A stretch of 33,166 nucleotides of DNA from Rhodoferax sp. (lineage in GTDB: Bacteria; Pseudomonadota; Gammaproteobacteria; Burkholderiales; Burkholderiaceae_C). The translations under genes were made by a program, and so were the position numbers. The notes below the pieces were generated by a model. The model saw only the letters and a program-made list of their open reading frames with translations. It made no database searches and was not told the origin of the DNA. This document shows positions 16,285 through 25,125 of the stretch, piece after piece; the stretch's first letter is position 1; every line of letters begins with the position of its first letter. The DNA lies in the NCBI GenBank assembly GCA_030685025.1, contig JAUXWC010000317.1, positions 1 through 33,166 of the forward strand. Reading direction: 5' to 3'.

Positions 16285-17051
16285 TCCGTGTTGTCGCGTG
16301 GATCACGTGGCTGTCTTTGGCCCATGTCGGTTCGGCGCGTGCCGACCAAGCCTTGTTGATCTGTGATGACGCTGCGGGTTGGCCACCCTATACTTTTGTC
16401 GATCCCAAGAACCCGGACAAGATCGTCGGGGCCTCCAAGGATTTGATTTTTGGCATATTGGAACGTGCCGGGTATGCCCCCCAGATTACGCTGCTTCCCT
16501 GGAAGCGTTGCTTGGCGCAGGTGGAATCCGGACAGGTGACCATGCTGCTGAACGCCTCTTTCAGCGAAGAGCGGGCTCAGAAATTCCTGATGACCAGGCC
16601 CTATTACAGACTGCACAGTGTCTTGTTCTACAGAACTAGCAAGTACCCCAGCCCACCCAAACTGACGACGGTGCAAGACATGAAGTCGTATCGCTACTGT
16701 GGCTTGCACGGCTACAACTACACGATGTACGACATTCCGAAGTCCCAGCTCGATACCGGGGCCAAGGACGAAGTCAGTCGGTTTGCCATGCTTAAGCGAG
16801 ACCGCTGCGATTTCGTGCTGGGCGACGTGGAAGTGCTCCAGGCGTTCTCAGCCATGGGACAACTTGATCTGGACGGCACCAGCCACCTGCCGATACCGGG
16901 CGTTAAGCCCAAGGAATTCCACGCCATGGTGTCGAAAGCGCTGGTCGATGCGGACAAGCTGTTGAAGATCCTTGACGACGGGATCGTCGCCGCGAAAGCC
17001 GACAAGAGCTACGCCAAGATCTTCAATCGGTACGGTCTGGAAGCCAGGTGA
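16257..17051 (+). CDS. Periplasmic solute-binding protein (SBP_bac_3-like)
   Basis: This protein of about 264 residues looks like a family 3 extracellular solute-binding protein: a signal peptide (MIRVVAWITWLSLAHVGSARA), then WPPYTFVD, LPWKRCLAQVESGQVTM and the two-lobe pattern ending FNRYGLEAR. No ABC permease or ATPase is nearby, so it is an orphan; such proteins can feed signal transducers or act alone. The start is uncertain: in-frame ATGs lie at 16221, 16257, 16263, 16269, 16275 and 16281 in an ATGACG repeat, and AAGG (16253-16256) best fits 16263. It lies 150 bp after the YdjM-like gene, converging on the MgtC-like gene. Confidence 0.72.
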   Translation: MTMTMTMTMIRVVAWITWLSLAHVGSARADQALLICDDAAGWPPYTFVDPKNPDKIVGASKDLIFGILERAGYAPQITLLPWKRCLAQVESGQVTMLLNASFSEERAQKFLMTRPYYRLHSVLFYRTSKYPSPPKLTTVQDMKSYRYCGLHGYNYTMYDIPKSQLDTGAKDEVSRFAMLKRDRCDFVLGDVEVLQAFSAMGQLDLDGTSHLPIPGVKPKEFHAMVSKALVDADKLLKILDDGIVAAKADKSYAKIFNRYGLEAR

Positions 17052-17100
17052 CGAAACGACTTCGTGGCTGTTGGGCGCGATGGCTGGGGCCTTGCGTGGC

Positions 17101-18378
17101 TCACGCCCAAACCGACCATGCCACGACAACTCCACCCACCACCATCGTGATGGCGTAACCCCGCACCACCAGCCAGCCCAGCACCGCGCCGCCGGTGCTC
17201 CAGGCGATGGCAGCTTTGGTGACCATGTTTGTGAGCGCCGTCAGGGCCAATGCCAGCACCGTGGTGGTGGCGCTCAGACCGCTGCTGCCGTGCAGGCGAG
17301 AGACCGAGATCACTGTCGCATCGACATCGGCGACCCCCGACAGTGCGGCCAAGGCATAGACGCCCGGCGTGCCAAGCCATTGCTGCGCGGCCGGAATCAG
17401 CACCGCCATGACTGCCAGAAAGGCGCCAAAACCCAAGGCCGTGCCCAGGTCGAAGGGCGCCACGGGCTCCATGTCCGCCTCGGACGCCACGGCCGCGCCG
17501 CGCCGGCGCCATTGCCAAATCGCCAAGCCGAACATCACCAAGCCGGTCACTACCAGTGGCACGCCCACGGCAAGGGCCAGCGCCGGTTGGATCGACACGG
17601 CCAACACCGCCATGCGAACAAACATCACGGCGCAGGCGGCCAGAATGCCGGCCGCCGCCGCCACCGCCAGGGCGGGTTGTTTGCGCGCATGGCGAGCCAG
17701 TGTCAAGGTTGCCGCAGTGGAGGAGGCCAGCCCGCCGAGCACGCCGGTCCAGAATACGCCGCGTTGCGCGCCGGTAATACGCATGGCCACGTGGCCCGCC
17801 AGCGACAAGCCGGCGATCAGCACCACCGCCCACCACAGGCGATAGGGGTTGAGCGCCTGGTAGGGGCCAAAACCTTGGTCGGGCAGGTTGGGCAGGATCA
17901 CCACGGAGAGTACCAGCAACTGTAGCGCGGCAGTCAACTCGCGGTGTTCGATCAGGTGCAGCCAGCGGTGCAGGGTGGGTTTCAAATCGAGCAGTACCGC
18001 CACGATCACGGCGGCGGCCAGCGCCAGCGCGATGGCGCCGCGCGCGGCGATGGCGCCCAGCACCAGGGTCAGCAGCATGGCCACCGCGCTGGTGATGCTC
18101 AGGTTGCCAGAAGATTTGGAGGCCGCGCGGTACGACACCGCCAGCAGCATCGAGACGCCGACCAGACCGCCCAGCAGCGGCCAGGGGCCGAAGTCGTCGA
18201 ACAAGCTCGCCAGCAGGCCACCGAGCAGGCCGGTCAGTGCAAAGGTGCGCAGGCCCGCGACGCGGCCACCGTCGGACAACTCGCGCTCGCGCCAACCGCG
18301 CTCCAGGCCGATGAGCAGGCCCAGCGCCAATGAGGCGGCCAGGCCCACGATTGTGGGATAAGAGTTGAATGTGCTCAT
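17101..18378 (-). CDS. MgtC/SapB-family membrane protein with DUF4010
   Basis: This 425-residue protein has about twelve helices. The N-terminal part (about 10-135) is MgtC/SapB-like (GLLIGLERGWRER and GLRTFALTGLLGG), and the C-terminal half is DUF4010 (GVFWTGVLGGLASSTAATLTLARHARK, and GVADVDATVISVSRL near 345-360). Function is unknown; relatives occur beside metal-resistance genes and have been called transporters on weak grounds. It is the only non-IS gene on the minus strand and is divergent from the Cys/His-rich gene and cusCBA across a 137 bp gap that holds an FNR-type box. The 3' end converges on the solute-binding protein gene. Confidence 0.85.
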   Translation of the reverse strand: MSTFNSYPTIVGLAASLALGLLIGLERGWRERELSDGGRVAGLRTFALTGLLGGLLASLFDDFGPWPLLGGLVGVSMLLAVSYRAASKSSGNLSITSAVAMLLTLVLGAIAARGAIALALAAAVIVAVLLDLKPTLHRWLHLIEHRELTAALQLLVLSVVILPNLPDQGFGPYQALNPYRLWWAVVLIAGLSLAGHVAMRITGAQRGVFWTGVLGGLASSTAATLTLARHARKQPALAVAAAAGILAACAVMFVRMAVLAVSIQPALALAVGVPLVVTGLVMFGLAIWQWRRRGAAVASEADMEPVAPFDLGTALGFGAFLAVMAVLIPAAQQWLGTPGVYALAALSGVADVDATVISVSRLHGSSGLSATTTVLALALTALTNMVTKAAIAWSTGGAVLGWLVVRGYAITMVVGGVVVAWSVWA

Positions 18379-18467
18379 GGCAAAGCGCCTTCGGATAGAC
18401 TGGCGAATATGGGGCGGGCCGCTGCGTGACGGAGTGAGACAAGGTACCGCGTTGCCGACTGCTTGGC

Positions 18468-18481
18468 TTGATATGCATCAA
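18468..18481. promoter_or_regulatory. FNR/Anr-type binding box
   Basis: The sequence TTGATATGCATCAA fits the FNR/Anr consensus TTGAT-N4-ATCAA without a mismatch. It lies between the divergent MgtC-like gene and the Cys/His-rich gene. Its centre is about 96 bp from the MgtC-like start and 41.5 bp from the first base of the rightward GTG codon. I see no convincing -10 hexamer on either side, so which gene it controls is open. Confidence 0.7.
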
Positions 18482-18515
18482 ATAGGTTAGTCTATTCTCG
18501 TGTGAAAGTGCAGGT

Positions 18516-18869
18516 GTGCGCAGTCTTCGAATTCTCCTGTTGTGTTTGCTCAGTCTGGTGATACCGGCCTACGGCTACGCCGCGCTGGGCACGGCTGCGC
18601 TGCCGTGCCCGATGACGCAGCACCATGCGACGGGCGACGCCGCCAGTGCGCATGGCGGCGCCGACTGCTGCGATGACGCCGACGCCACGGCCGCAACCGG
18701 CCAGCCTTGCAAGATGGGCCAAGATTGCCCGACGGGTGGGCTCGCTTGGTTGCTGCCCAAGGGATCCCTTGCCGTGCAGGTCACGCAGCCGACCGTGCAT
18801 CGGTTTCACACCGAGGTGCGGATCGAGCCCGCCCAGTCCAACATCTGGCGACCGCCGGCCCGGTGCTAA
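18516..18869 (+). CDS. Cys/His-rich exported small protein at head of cus operon (CopL-like)
   Basis: This 117-residue protein has a signal peptide (LRILLLCLLSLVIPAYGYA) and a Cys/His-rich middle: CPMTQHH, DCCDDAD and CKMGQDC (about 31-71), then a plain C-terminus ending PPARC. It precedes the cusCBA genes by 76 bp on the same strand. The layout recalls Xanthomonas CopL and DUF2946-like leader proteins in front of copper genes, but I cannot confirm homology. It may bind copper in the periplasm or act as a regulatory leader. The start is GTG with no clear ribosome site, so it is less certain than the frame. Confidence 0.65.
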   Translation: MRSLRILLLCLLSLVIPAYGYAALGTAALPCPMTQHHATGDAASAHGGADCCDDADATAATGQPCKMGQDCPTGGLAWLLPKGSLAVQVTQPTVHRFHTEVRIEPAQSNIWRPPARC

Positions 18870-18891
18870 CTTCTTGACGCCTTGACGCGCC

Positions 18892-18922
18892 CCCCATGGG
18901 CACGTCGGTTCGCCCCATGGGG
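18892..18922 (+). other. Hairpin between the Cys/His-rich gene and cusC-like gene
   Basis: CCCCATGGG (18892-18900) and CCCATGGGG (18914-18922) form a 9 bp perfect stem with a 13-base loop. No T-run follows, so it is not a standard terminator. It lies 12 bp upstream of the AGGAG site of the channel gene and could affect its translation or transcript stability. Confidence 0.5.
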
Positions 18923-18945
18923 CGTGGTTTGTGAGGAGTTGGAGC

Positions 18946-20217
18946 ATGTCCCCTTTAGTGAATTTACGCGGCGCGGCGATGGCCGTGCTGCTGTGGCTGG
19001 GCACCAGCGTTGGTGTTTTGGCCAACCAGCCGGCGCCGGGCGCCGATGTTCAGAGCCTGTTGCAGTTGGCGCGCCAGGGCAACCCCGAATACGCCAGCAT
19101 GCGCCACGAGGCCAGTGCCGCCAGCGAGCGCATTGAGCCGGCCGGCGCTTTTCCCGACCCCAGGCTGCGCATGGAGTTGCAAGACATCACCATGGGCGGT
19201 GAGCAAACCGCCAGCCTCTGGCCGAGCCGCGTTGGCAGCACACGTTATACCTTGATGCAAGACCTGCCCTGGTTCGGCAAACGCGGCTTGCAGCGCGATA
19301 TGGCAGCCTGGCAAGCCGAAGGCGCACAGGGTCGGGCGCTGGGCACCTGGGCTGACGTTGCCGCGGGCATCAAAGTGAGCCACGCCCAGCTCTACCTGGC
19401 CTACCAGAACGAGCGTTTGACACGCGAAATACTCGACCTGATGGGGCGCCTGGAACGGGTGGCGCAGGTGCGTTATGCCGGTGGGCTGGCGGCGCAGGCC
19501 GATGCCATTCGTGCTCAAGTGGAACTGACCAACCTGAACAACGAATTGATTGCGCTGGACAACGACAAGCGCATGCTCCAGTCGCGCCTGAACATGTTGG
19601 TGGCGCGCCCGGCGGACGCGCCGCTGGCCGAGCCCGCGCAGTTGCGGGCGCTACCACCGCCCGCCGCGTTGGCGGGTTTGCCCGAGCGTGCGCGCGCGCG
19701 CAACCCACGCTTGTTTACCGACGAGGCGTTGGTGCAGGCCGCCGAGAAAGGTCGCGAGTTGAGCTGGAAGAACCGCTACCCGGATTTCAGTTTCGGCATC
19801 GCCCCGATTCAGAGCCGCAACCGGATCAAGGATTGGGAGTTGATGGTGGAGATCAATATCCCCTTGCAACAGTCATCGCGCCGCGCGCAAGAGCGCGAGG
19901 CGCAGGCCATGCTGGAGGCGGCGCGTGCGCGCAAACAGGCCACTGCCAACCAGGTGCTGGCGGAACTCGACGAGAACCTGTCGGCGCTGGAGGCCGCCCG
20001 GCGCACGCAGGTGCTGATCACCGGCAGCTTGCTGGCGCAGGCCGAACTGACGTTCAAGGCGGCGCTGGCGGGGTACGAGAGCGGCAAGCTGGACTTCGCC
20101 ACCTTGCTCGACGCGCAGCGCCAAATCCGTCAGGCCAAACAACAACTGATCAAGGCGCAGGTCGAGGCACAGACCCGGCTGGCCGCCATCGAACGCCTCG
20201 TGGGAGAAGAGTTATGA
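18946..20217 (+). CDS. cusC: TolC-family outer-membrane efflux channel (CusC-like)
   Basis: This 423-residue protein has a signal peptide (AVLLWLGTSVGVLA) and the paired long helical segments of the outer-membrane efflux family. Visible marks are the first repeat (LLQLARQGNPEYASMRHEASAASERI), DLPWFGKRGLQR and the second-repeat coil, ending in KLDFATLLDAQRQIRQAKQQLIKAQVEAQ. It provides the exit duct for the CusB/CusA proteins encoded next. I chose the start at 18946, with AGGAG 7 bp upstream. The stop overlaps the CusB start as ATGA (20214-20217). No lipobox cysteine is seen at the signal peptide end, unlike E. coli CusC. Confidence 0.9.
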   Translation: MSPLVNLRGAAMAVLLWLGTSVGVLANQPAPGADVQSLLQLARQGNPEYASMRHEASAASERIEPAGAFPDPRLRMELQDITMGGEQTASLWPSRVGSTRYTLMQDLPWFGKRGLQRDMAAWQAEGAQGRALGTWADVAAGIKVSHAQLYLAYQNERLTREILDLMGRLERVAQVRYAGGLAAQADAIRAQVELTNLNNELIALDNDKRMLQSRLNMLVARPADAPLAEPAQLRALPPPAALAGLPERARARNPRLFTDEALVQAAEKGRELSWKNRYPDFSFGIAPIQSRNRIKDWELMVEINIPLQQSSRRAQEREAQAMLEAARARKQATANQVLAELDENLSALEAARRTQVLITGSLLAQAELTFKAALAGYESGKLDFATLLDAQRQIRQAKQQLIKAQVEAQTRLAAIERLVGEEL

Positions 20218-21905
20218 ATCGCAACACCTTTGTTCTTGGCGGCGCACTCGCGCTGGCCGTACTGACCGCGGTTGGCGGGTACTGGCTTGGCCAGCGGGGC
20301 AATAGCGCCGGCCATGCCGCGCTCACTGGCCAAGCGGCGCCGGCTGACAGCGCCGCCAAGCCGGCGCGCAAGCCGCTGTTCTACCGCAACCCAATGGGTT
20401 TGCCCGACACCTCGCCTAGCCCCAAGAAAGACCCGATGGGCATGGACTACATCGCGGTTTATGCCGGTGAGGAACCGGAACCGGGGGCGTCGGCCAACCA
20501 GATCAAGATCAGCACCGACAAAGTGCAAAAACTCGGCGTCCGAACCGAGGCCGCCAGCTTGCGCGTGATCGACAAAGTGGTGCGGGCCGTCGGCCGAATT
20601 GAGCCCGACGAGCGGCGCGTCTACGTGGTCGCGCCCAAGTTCGAGGGTTATGTGGAACGCTTACACGTCAACGCTACGGGGCAGGTCGTGGCTAAAGGGC
20701 AGGTGTTGTTCGAGGCCTACAGCCCCGAGCTGGTCTCGGCGCAGCGCGAATACGCGATTGCCGCGCAAGGCGTGTTGTCGCTGGGGGGCGCACCCAGCGG
20801 CGCGCGCGACGGCATGCAGCAACTGGCCGATTCGAGCCTGCTGCGCCTGAAAAACTGGGATATCTCCGAAGAACAAATCCGCGCCCTGGCCCAATCCGGC
20901 ACAGCCACCCGCACCCTGAGCTTTCGCTCGCCGGTGGCGGGCATTGTGACCGAGAAGAAGGCGTTGCAGGGCATGCGCTTCATGCCGGGCGAGATGTTGT
21001 ACCAGGTGAGCGATCTGTCCTCGGTGTGGGTGTTGGCGGATGTGTTCGAGCAAGACCTCGCACTGGTCAAGTCGGGCGCCAAGGCCAAACTGACGATCAA
21101 CGCCTACCCGGACAAAGCTTTCGTCGGCAACGTGACCTATGTCTACCCCACGCTCAAGGCCGAGACCCGCACCGTGCAGGTGCGTATTGAGCTGGCCAAC
21201 CCCGGCCAATTGCTCAAGCCCGGCATGTTTGCCAGTGTCGAGCTGGCGGTGGCGGCGCGTGCCAACACCGTGACGGTGCCGGTCTCGGCGGTCATCGACA
21301 GTGGCACCCGGCGTATCGTGCTGGTGCAGCTCAAGGAAGGGCTGTACGAGCCGCGTGAAGTGAAACTTGGCGCGCGCAGCGACGACTACGTGGAAGTGCT
21401 CGACGGCGTCAAGACCGGAGAAGTGGTGGTGGTAACGGCCAACTTCCTGATCGATGCGGAGAGCAACCTGAAGGCAGCGGTCGGCAGTTTTGGGCACGCC
21501 GCGCATGGCGCTGCGCCAGCGCCCTCGGCCAGCGCACCGGTGCCAGCCGCCAGCGGTGCGGTGGGCAGAGTGGGCGCCAGCCCGGTTGCGCACCAGGCCG
21601 TTGGCACGGTCGATGAAGTCGATGCCAAGGCAGTTACCGTCAGCGTCAGCCACGGACCGGTGGCCAGCCTCAAGTGGCCGGCCATGACGATGGAGTTCAA
21701 GCTTGCCAATGGCGCGCTGCTGAAAGGCCTGCAGCCGGGCAGTGTGGTCTCCTTCGAGTTCGTCGAGCGCCAGGCTGGTGAATGGGTGATCACCTCGATC
21801 AAGCCGGCTGGCAAGTCCAGCGCAATGCCCCCCGCAGCGAGCGCCAGCGCCAAGCCGGCGGCCCGCGCGCCGGCCAGCGCCGTTGGTGCGCATACCGGCC
21901 ATTGA
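20214..21905 (+). CDS. cusB: CusB/SilB-type RND adaptor with fused C-terminal CusF domain
   Basis: This 563-residue adaptor begins with one anchor or signal helix (VLGGALALAVLTAVGGYWL). It then has a Met-containing metal-binding domain (YRNPMGL 57-63 and DPMGMDY 73-79), whose M61, M75 and M77 recall the three N-terminal Cu(I)-binding Met residues of E. coli CusB. The adaptor core with lipoyl, hairpin and beta-barrel parts follows to about residue 420. After an Ala/Pro linker there is a complete CusF domain (about 460-535) with H480, W488, M491 and M493 in WPAMTM. This fusion is known in SilB of Cupriavidus metallidurans. It lies 12 bp before cusA. Substrate is Cu(I)/Ag(I) by these ligands. 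Confidence 0.93.
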   Translation: MNRNTFVLGGALALAVLTAVGGYWLGQRGNSAGHAALTGQAAPADSAAKPARKPLFYRNPMGLPDTSPSPKKDPMGMDYIAVYAGEEPEPGASANQIKISTDKVQKLGVRTEAASLRVIDKVVRAVGRIEPDERRVYVVAPKFEGYVERLHVNATGQVVAKGQVLFEAYSPELVSAQREYAIAAQGVLSLGGAPSGARDGMQQLADSSLLRLKNWDISEEQIRALAQSGTATRTLSFRSPVAGIVTEKKALQGMRFMPGEMLYQVSDLSSVWVLADVFEQDLALVKSGAKAKLTINAYPDKAFVGNVTYVYPTLKAETRTVQVRIELANPGQLLKPGMFASVELAVAARANTVTVPVSAVIDSGTRRIVLVQLKEGLYEPREVKLGARSDDYVEVLDGVKTGEVVVVTANFLIDAESNLKAAVGSFGHAAHGAAPAPSASAPVPAASGAVGRVGASPVAHQAVGTVDEVDAKAVTVSVSHGPVASLKWPAMTMEFKLANGALLKGLQPGSVVSFEFVERQAGEWVITSIKPAGKSSAMPPAASASAKPAARAPASAVGAHTGH

Positions 21906-21917
21906 CGGGGGACGCAC

Positions 21918-24900
21918 ATGCTCAACAAACTCATTGAATGGTCGGGCCGCAACATTTTCCTGGTGTTGCTGGCCACGCTGTTCGTCACTCTGGGCGGCAT
22001 CTACGCCGTGCTGAAGACGCCCATCGACGCGTTGCCCGATTTGTCGGACGTGCAAGTCATCGTTTACACCGAGTACCCCGGCCAGGCGCCGCAGGTGGTG
22101 GAAGACCAGGTTACTTATCCGCTGACCACCGCCATGCTGTCGGTGCCCAAATCCAAGGTGGTGCGCGGTTTTTCCTTCTTTGGCGCGTCCTTCGTCTACA
22201 TCATTTTTGAAGACGGCACCGACATCTACTGGGCGCGCTCACGGGTGCTGGAGTACCTCAACTTCGCCTCCGGTCGCATGCCCAAGGGCGTGGCGCCGCA
22301 AATCGGACCGGACGCTACTGGCGTCGGTTGGGTCTATCAGTATGTGGTGCTGGCCAAGAACAAGTCGCTGGCGGAACTACGCACCTTGCAAGATTGGTAC
22401 CTGCGCTACCAGTTGACCAAGGCGCATGGTGTGGCCGAGGTGGCCTCCATCGGCGGTTTTGTGCAGACCTACCAGGTGACGGTGGACCCGGTCAAGCTGC
22501 GTGCCTACGGCATTGCGTTGAACAAGGTGACGCAGGTAATCCGTGAGTCGAACCGCGATGTCGGCGGGCGCGTGGTCGAGATGGCCGAGACCGAATACAT
22601 GGTGCGCGGCAAGGGTTACTTGCGCGGCAAGGGCGACATCGAGAACCTGGTGGTCAAGAGCGAGAAGGGCACGCCGGTGCTGGTGCGCGACATCGCTCGC
22701 GTCGAGCTGGCCCCGGACGAACGCCGTGGCCTGACCGAACTCAACGGCGAGGGCGAGGTGGTGTCGGGCATCGCCATGGCGCGCTACGGGCAGAACGCGC
22801 TGGAGGTGATTCACAACCTCAAGGCCAAAATCAGCGAGATCAGCGCCGGCTTGCCCGAGGGCGTCAGCATCGAGGCGGTGTACGACCGTTCGGACCTGAT
22901 TCACCGTGCCATCGACACCTTGAAACGAACGCTGCTTGAAGAAAGCATCATCGTGGCGCTGGTGTGTTTTGTATTCCTGTTGCATGTGCGCAGCGCGCTG
23001 GTGGCGATTCTGATGCTGCCGGTGGGCATTTTGATGGCCTTCATCGCCATGCGTCTGCTGGGCATGAGTTCGAACCTGATGAGCCTGGGCGGCATCGCGA
23101 TTGCGATTGGTGCAATGGTGGACGCGGCAATTGTGATGATCGAAAACGCGCACAAACATCTGGAGCGGCTACCCGCCGAACACTCGAAAACGCAGCGGGC
23201 CACCGCCATCATCGACGCCTGCAAGGAGGTCGGCCCGGCGCTGTTTTTCTCGTTGCTGATCATCACCGTGTCGTTCCTGCCAGTGTTCACGCTCGAAGCG
23301 CAGGAAGGGCGCCTGTTCGCACCGCTGGCCTACACCAAGACCTTTGCCATGGCCGCCGCGGCGCTGCTGTCCCTGACGCTGGTGCCGGTGCTGATGCTGC
23401 TGTTCATTCGCGGCAAAATCATGCCCGAGGCCAAGAACCCGGTGAACCGCTTTCTGATCTGGGTCTACCGCCCGATCATTCAGGGTGTGATGCGCTGGAA
23501 AAAACTCACCATCGTGGCCGCGTTGCTGGCCTTGTTGGTGTCGGTTTACCCTGCCTCAAAGCTGGGCAGCGAGTTCATGCCCGCGCTCAACGAGGGCACC
23601 TTGTTGTTCATGCCGTCAAGCCTGCCGGGCATGACGATCACCAAGGCGGCGGAACTGGTGCAGACCCAAAACAAGATCATCAAGAGCTTTCCCGAGGTGG
23701 CCTCGGTCTGGGGCAAGGCGGGCCGCGCCAATACCGCCACCGACCCGGCCCCGACTGAGATGTTCGAGACCGTGATCAACCTCAAGCCCGAGTCCGAATG
23801 GCGCGCCGGCATGACCACCGACAAGCTGATCGCCGAGATGGACACCGCGCTGCAGTTCCCCGGTGTGTCCAACGCCTGGACCATGCCGATCAAGGCGCGC
23901 ATCGACATGTTGTCCACCGGCATCCGCACGCCGATTGGCATCAAGGTGTTTGGCAAGGACTTGGGCGAAATGGAGAAGCTGGCCAAGGAAATCGAAGCGG
24001 TGGTGAAGCAGGTGCCGGGCACCACCTCGGCCTTTGCCGAGCGCATCACCGGTGGCTTCTACCTCAACATCGAGCCCGACCGGGCGCAACTGGCGCGTTA
24101 TGGCCTGGCGGTGGGCGAGCTGCAGGACGTGATCGGCACCGCGCTGGGTGGCGAGATGGTCACCACCACGGTGGAGGGGCGCGAGCGTTTTGGCGTGACG
24201 GTGCGTTACCCGCGCGAATTGCGCAGCGACCCGCAGCAGATTGCGCGCGAGGTGTTGGTGACGACGATGGATGGCGCCATGATTCCGCTGGGCCAATTGG
24301 CGCGTATCGAGGTGGCCAAGGGGGCGCCCGGCATCCGCACCGAAAACGCGTTGCTGTCGGCCTATATCTACGTCGACATTCGCGACCGCGACATCGGCGG
24401 CTACGTGGCCGATGCGCGCAAGGCGGTGAACGAGCAGGTCAAGTTTCCCCCCGGCTACTACGCCACCTGGAGCGGCCAGTTCGAGTACATGGAACGCGCC
24501 ATCGAGAAGATGAAGGTCGTGGTGCCGGTCACCTTGTTGTTGATCTTCCTGCTGCTGTACCTGAACTTCCGCCGCCTGACCGAGACCCTGATCGTGATGC
24601 TGTCGGTGCCCTTCGCCCTGGTGGGCGGCGTGTGGTTGATGTGGCTGCTGAACTACAACCTGTCGGTGGCGGTGGCGGTCGGCTTCATCGCGCTGGCCGG
24701 CGTGGCGGCCGAGACCGGCGTGGTGATGCTGATCTACCTCGACCACGCCTGGGAAGCGGTTAAAACGAAGTGCCGGGCATCGGGGACGGACCCGAGCGCG
24801 GCGGACCTGTATGGCGCAGTGATGGAGGGCGCGGTCGAGCGCGTGCGGCCCAAGATGATGACGGTGGTGGCCATCATGGCCGGGCTGCTGCCGATCCTGT

Positions 24901-25052
24901 GGGGCACTGGCACCGGCTCTGAGGTGATGAGCCGCATCGCCGCGCCGATGGTCGGCGGCATGGTGTCGAGCACGGTGCTGACGCTGGCGGTGATTCCGGC
25001 CGTTTACGCGCTGGTCAAGCAGTGGCGGATCAAGCGGGGGTTGGAAAGCTAG
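21918..25052 (+). CDS. cusA: CusA-type Cu(I)/Ag(I) RND efflux pump
   Basis: This 1044-residue pump is the inner-membrane engine of the Cus tripartite system. TM4 reads AIAIGAMVDAAIVMIEN, the monovalent-metal signature, with D402 and E409 matching D405 and E412 of E. coli CusA. The three periplasmic Cu(I)-binding methionines are all present: M565 (LLFM), M615 (TEM) and M664 (RIDML), corresponding to M573, M623 and M672 of E. coli. The substrate can therefore be called with more confidence than for the first RND pump at 1626. GGGGGA precedes the ATG. It is the last gene of the cusCBA operon; the restriction locus starts 73 bp later. Confidence 0.95.
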   Translation: MLNKLIEWSGRNIFLVLLATLFVTLGGIYAVLKTPIDALPDLSDVQVIVYTEYPGQAPQVVEDQVTYPLTTAMLSVPKSKVVRGFSFFGASFVYIIFEDGTDIYWARSRVLEYLNFASGRMPKGVAPQIGPDATGVGWVYQYVVLAKNKSLAELRTLQDWYLRYQLTKAHGVAEVASIGGFVQTYQVTVDPVKLRAYGIALNKVTQVIRESNRDVGGRVVEMAETEYMVRGKGYLRGKGDIENLVVKSEKGTPVLVRDIARVELAPDERRGLTELNGEGEVVSGIAMARYGQNALEVIHNLKAKISEISAGLPEGVSIEAVYDRSDLIHRAIDTLKRTLLEESIIVALVCFVFLLHVRSALVAILMLPVGILMAFIAMRLLGMSSNLMSLGGIAIAIGAMVDAAIVMIENAHKHLERLPAEHSKTQRATAIIDACKEVGPALFFSLLIITVSFLPVFTLEAQEGRLFAPLAYTKTFAMAAAALLSLTLVPVLMLLFIRGKIMPEAKNPVNRFLIWVYRPIIQGVMRWKKLTIVAALLALLVSVYPASKLGSEFMPALNEGTLLFMPSSLPGMTITKAAELVQTQNKIIKSFPEVASVWGKAGRANTATDPAPTEMFETVINLKPESEWRAGMTTDKLIAEMDTALQFPGVSNAWTMPIKARIDMLSTGIRTPIGIKVFGKDLGEMEKLAKEIEAVVKQVPGTTSAFAERITGGFYLNIEPDRAQLARYGLAVGELQDVIGTALGGEMVTTTVEGRERFGVTVRYPRELRSDPQQIAREVLVTTMDGAMIPLGQLARIEVAKGAPGIRTENALLSAYIYVDIRDRDIGGYVADARKAVNEQVKFPPGYYATWSGQFEYMERAIEKMKVVVPVTLLLIFLLLYLNFRRLTETLIVMLSVPFALVGGVWLMWLLNYNLSVAVAVGFIALAGVAAETGVVMLIYLDHAWEAVKTKCRASGTDPSAADLYGAVMEGAVERVRPKMMTVVAIMAGLLPILWGTGTGSEVMSRIAAPMVGGMVSSTVLTLAVIPAVYALVKQWRIKRGLES

Positions 25053-25125
25053 CGCCTGCTTCTTTCTTCTGGCGCTTCGTCGTTGCGGGGGTTGTTTTTT
25101 GGGTTATGTTCGGACAGGGACTGCC

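Noticed and set aside
17071-17110. TTGGGCG...CGCCCAA inverted repeat between the convergent solute-binding and MgtC-like genes, as a bidirectional terminator.
   Set aside because: The 7 bp arms are 26 bases apart, there is no T-run on either strand, and the right arm lies inside the coding end of the MgtC-like gene.
25051-25099. AGCGCC...GGCGCT hairpin after cusA with a T-run further on, as a terminator.
   Set aside because: The stem is only 6 bp with a 14-base loop, and the T-run begins about 17 bp after it, too far for a standard intrinsic terminator.
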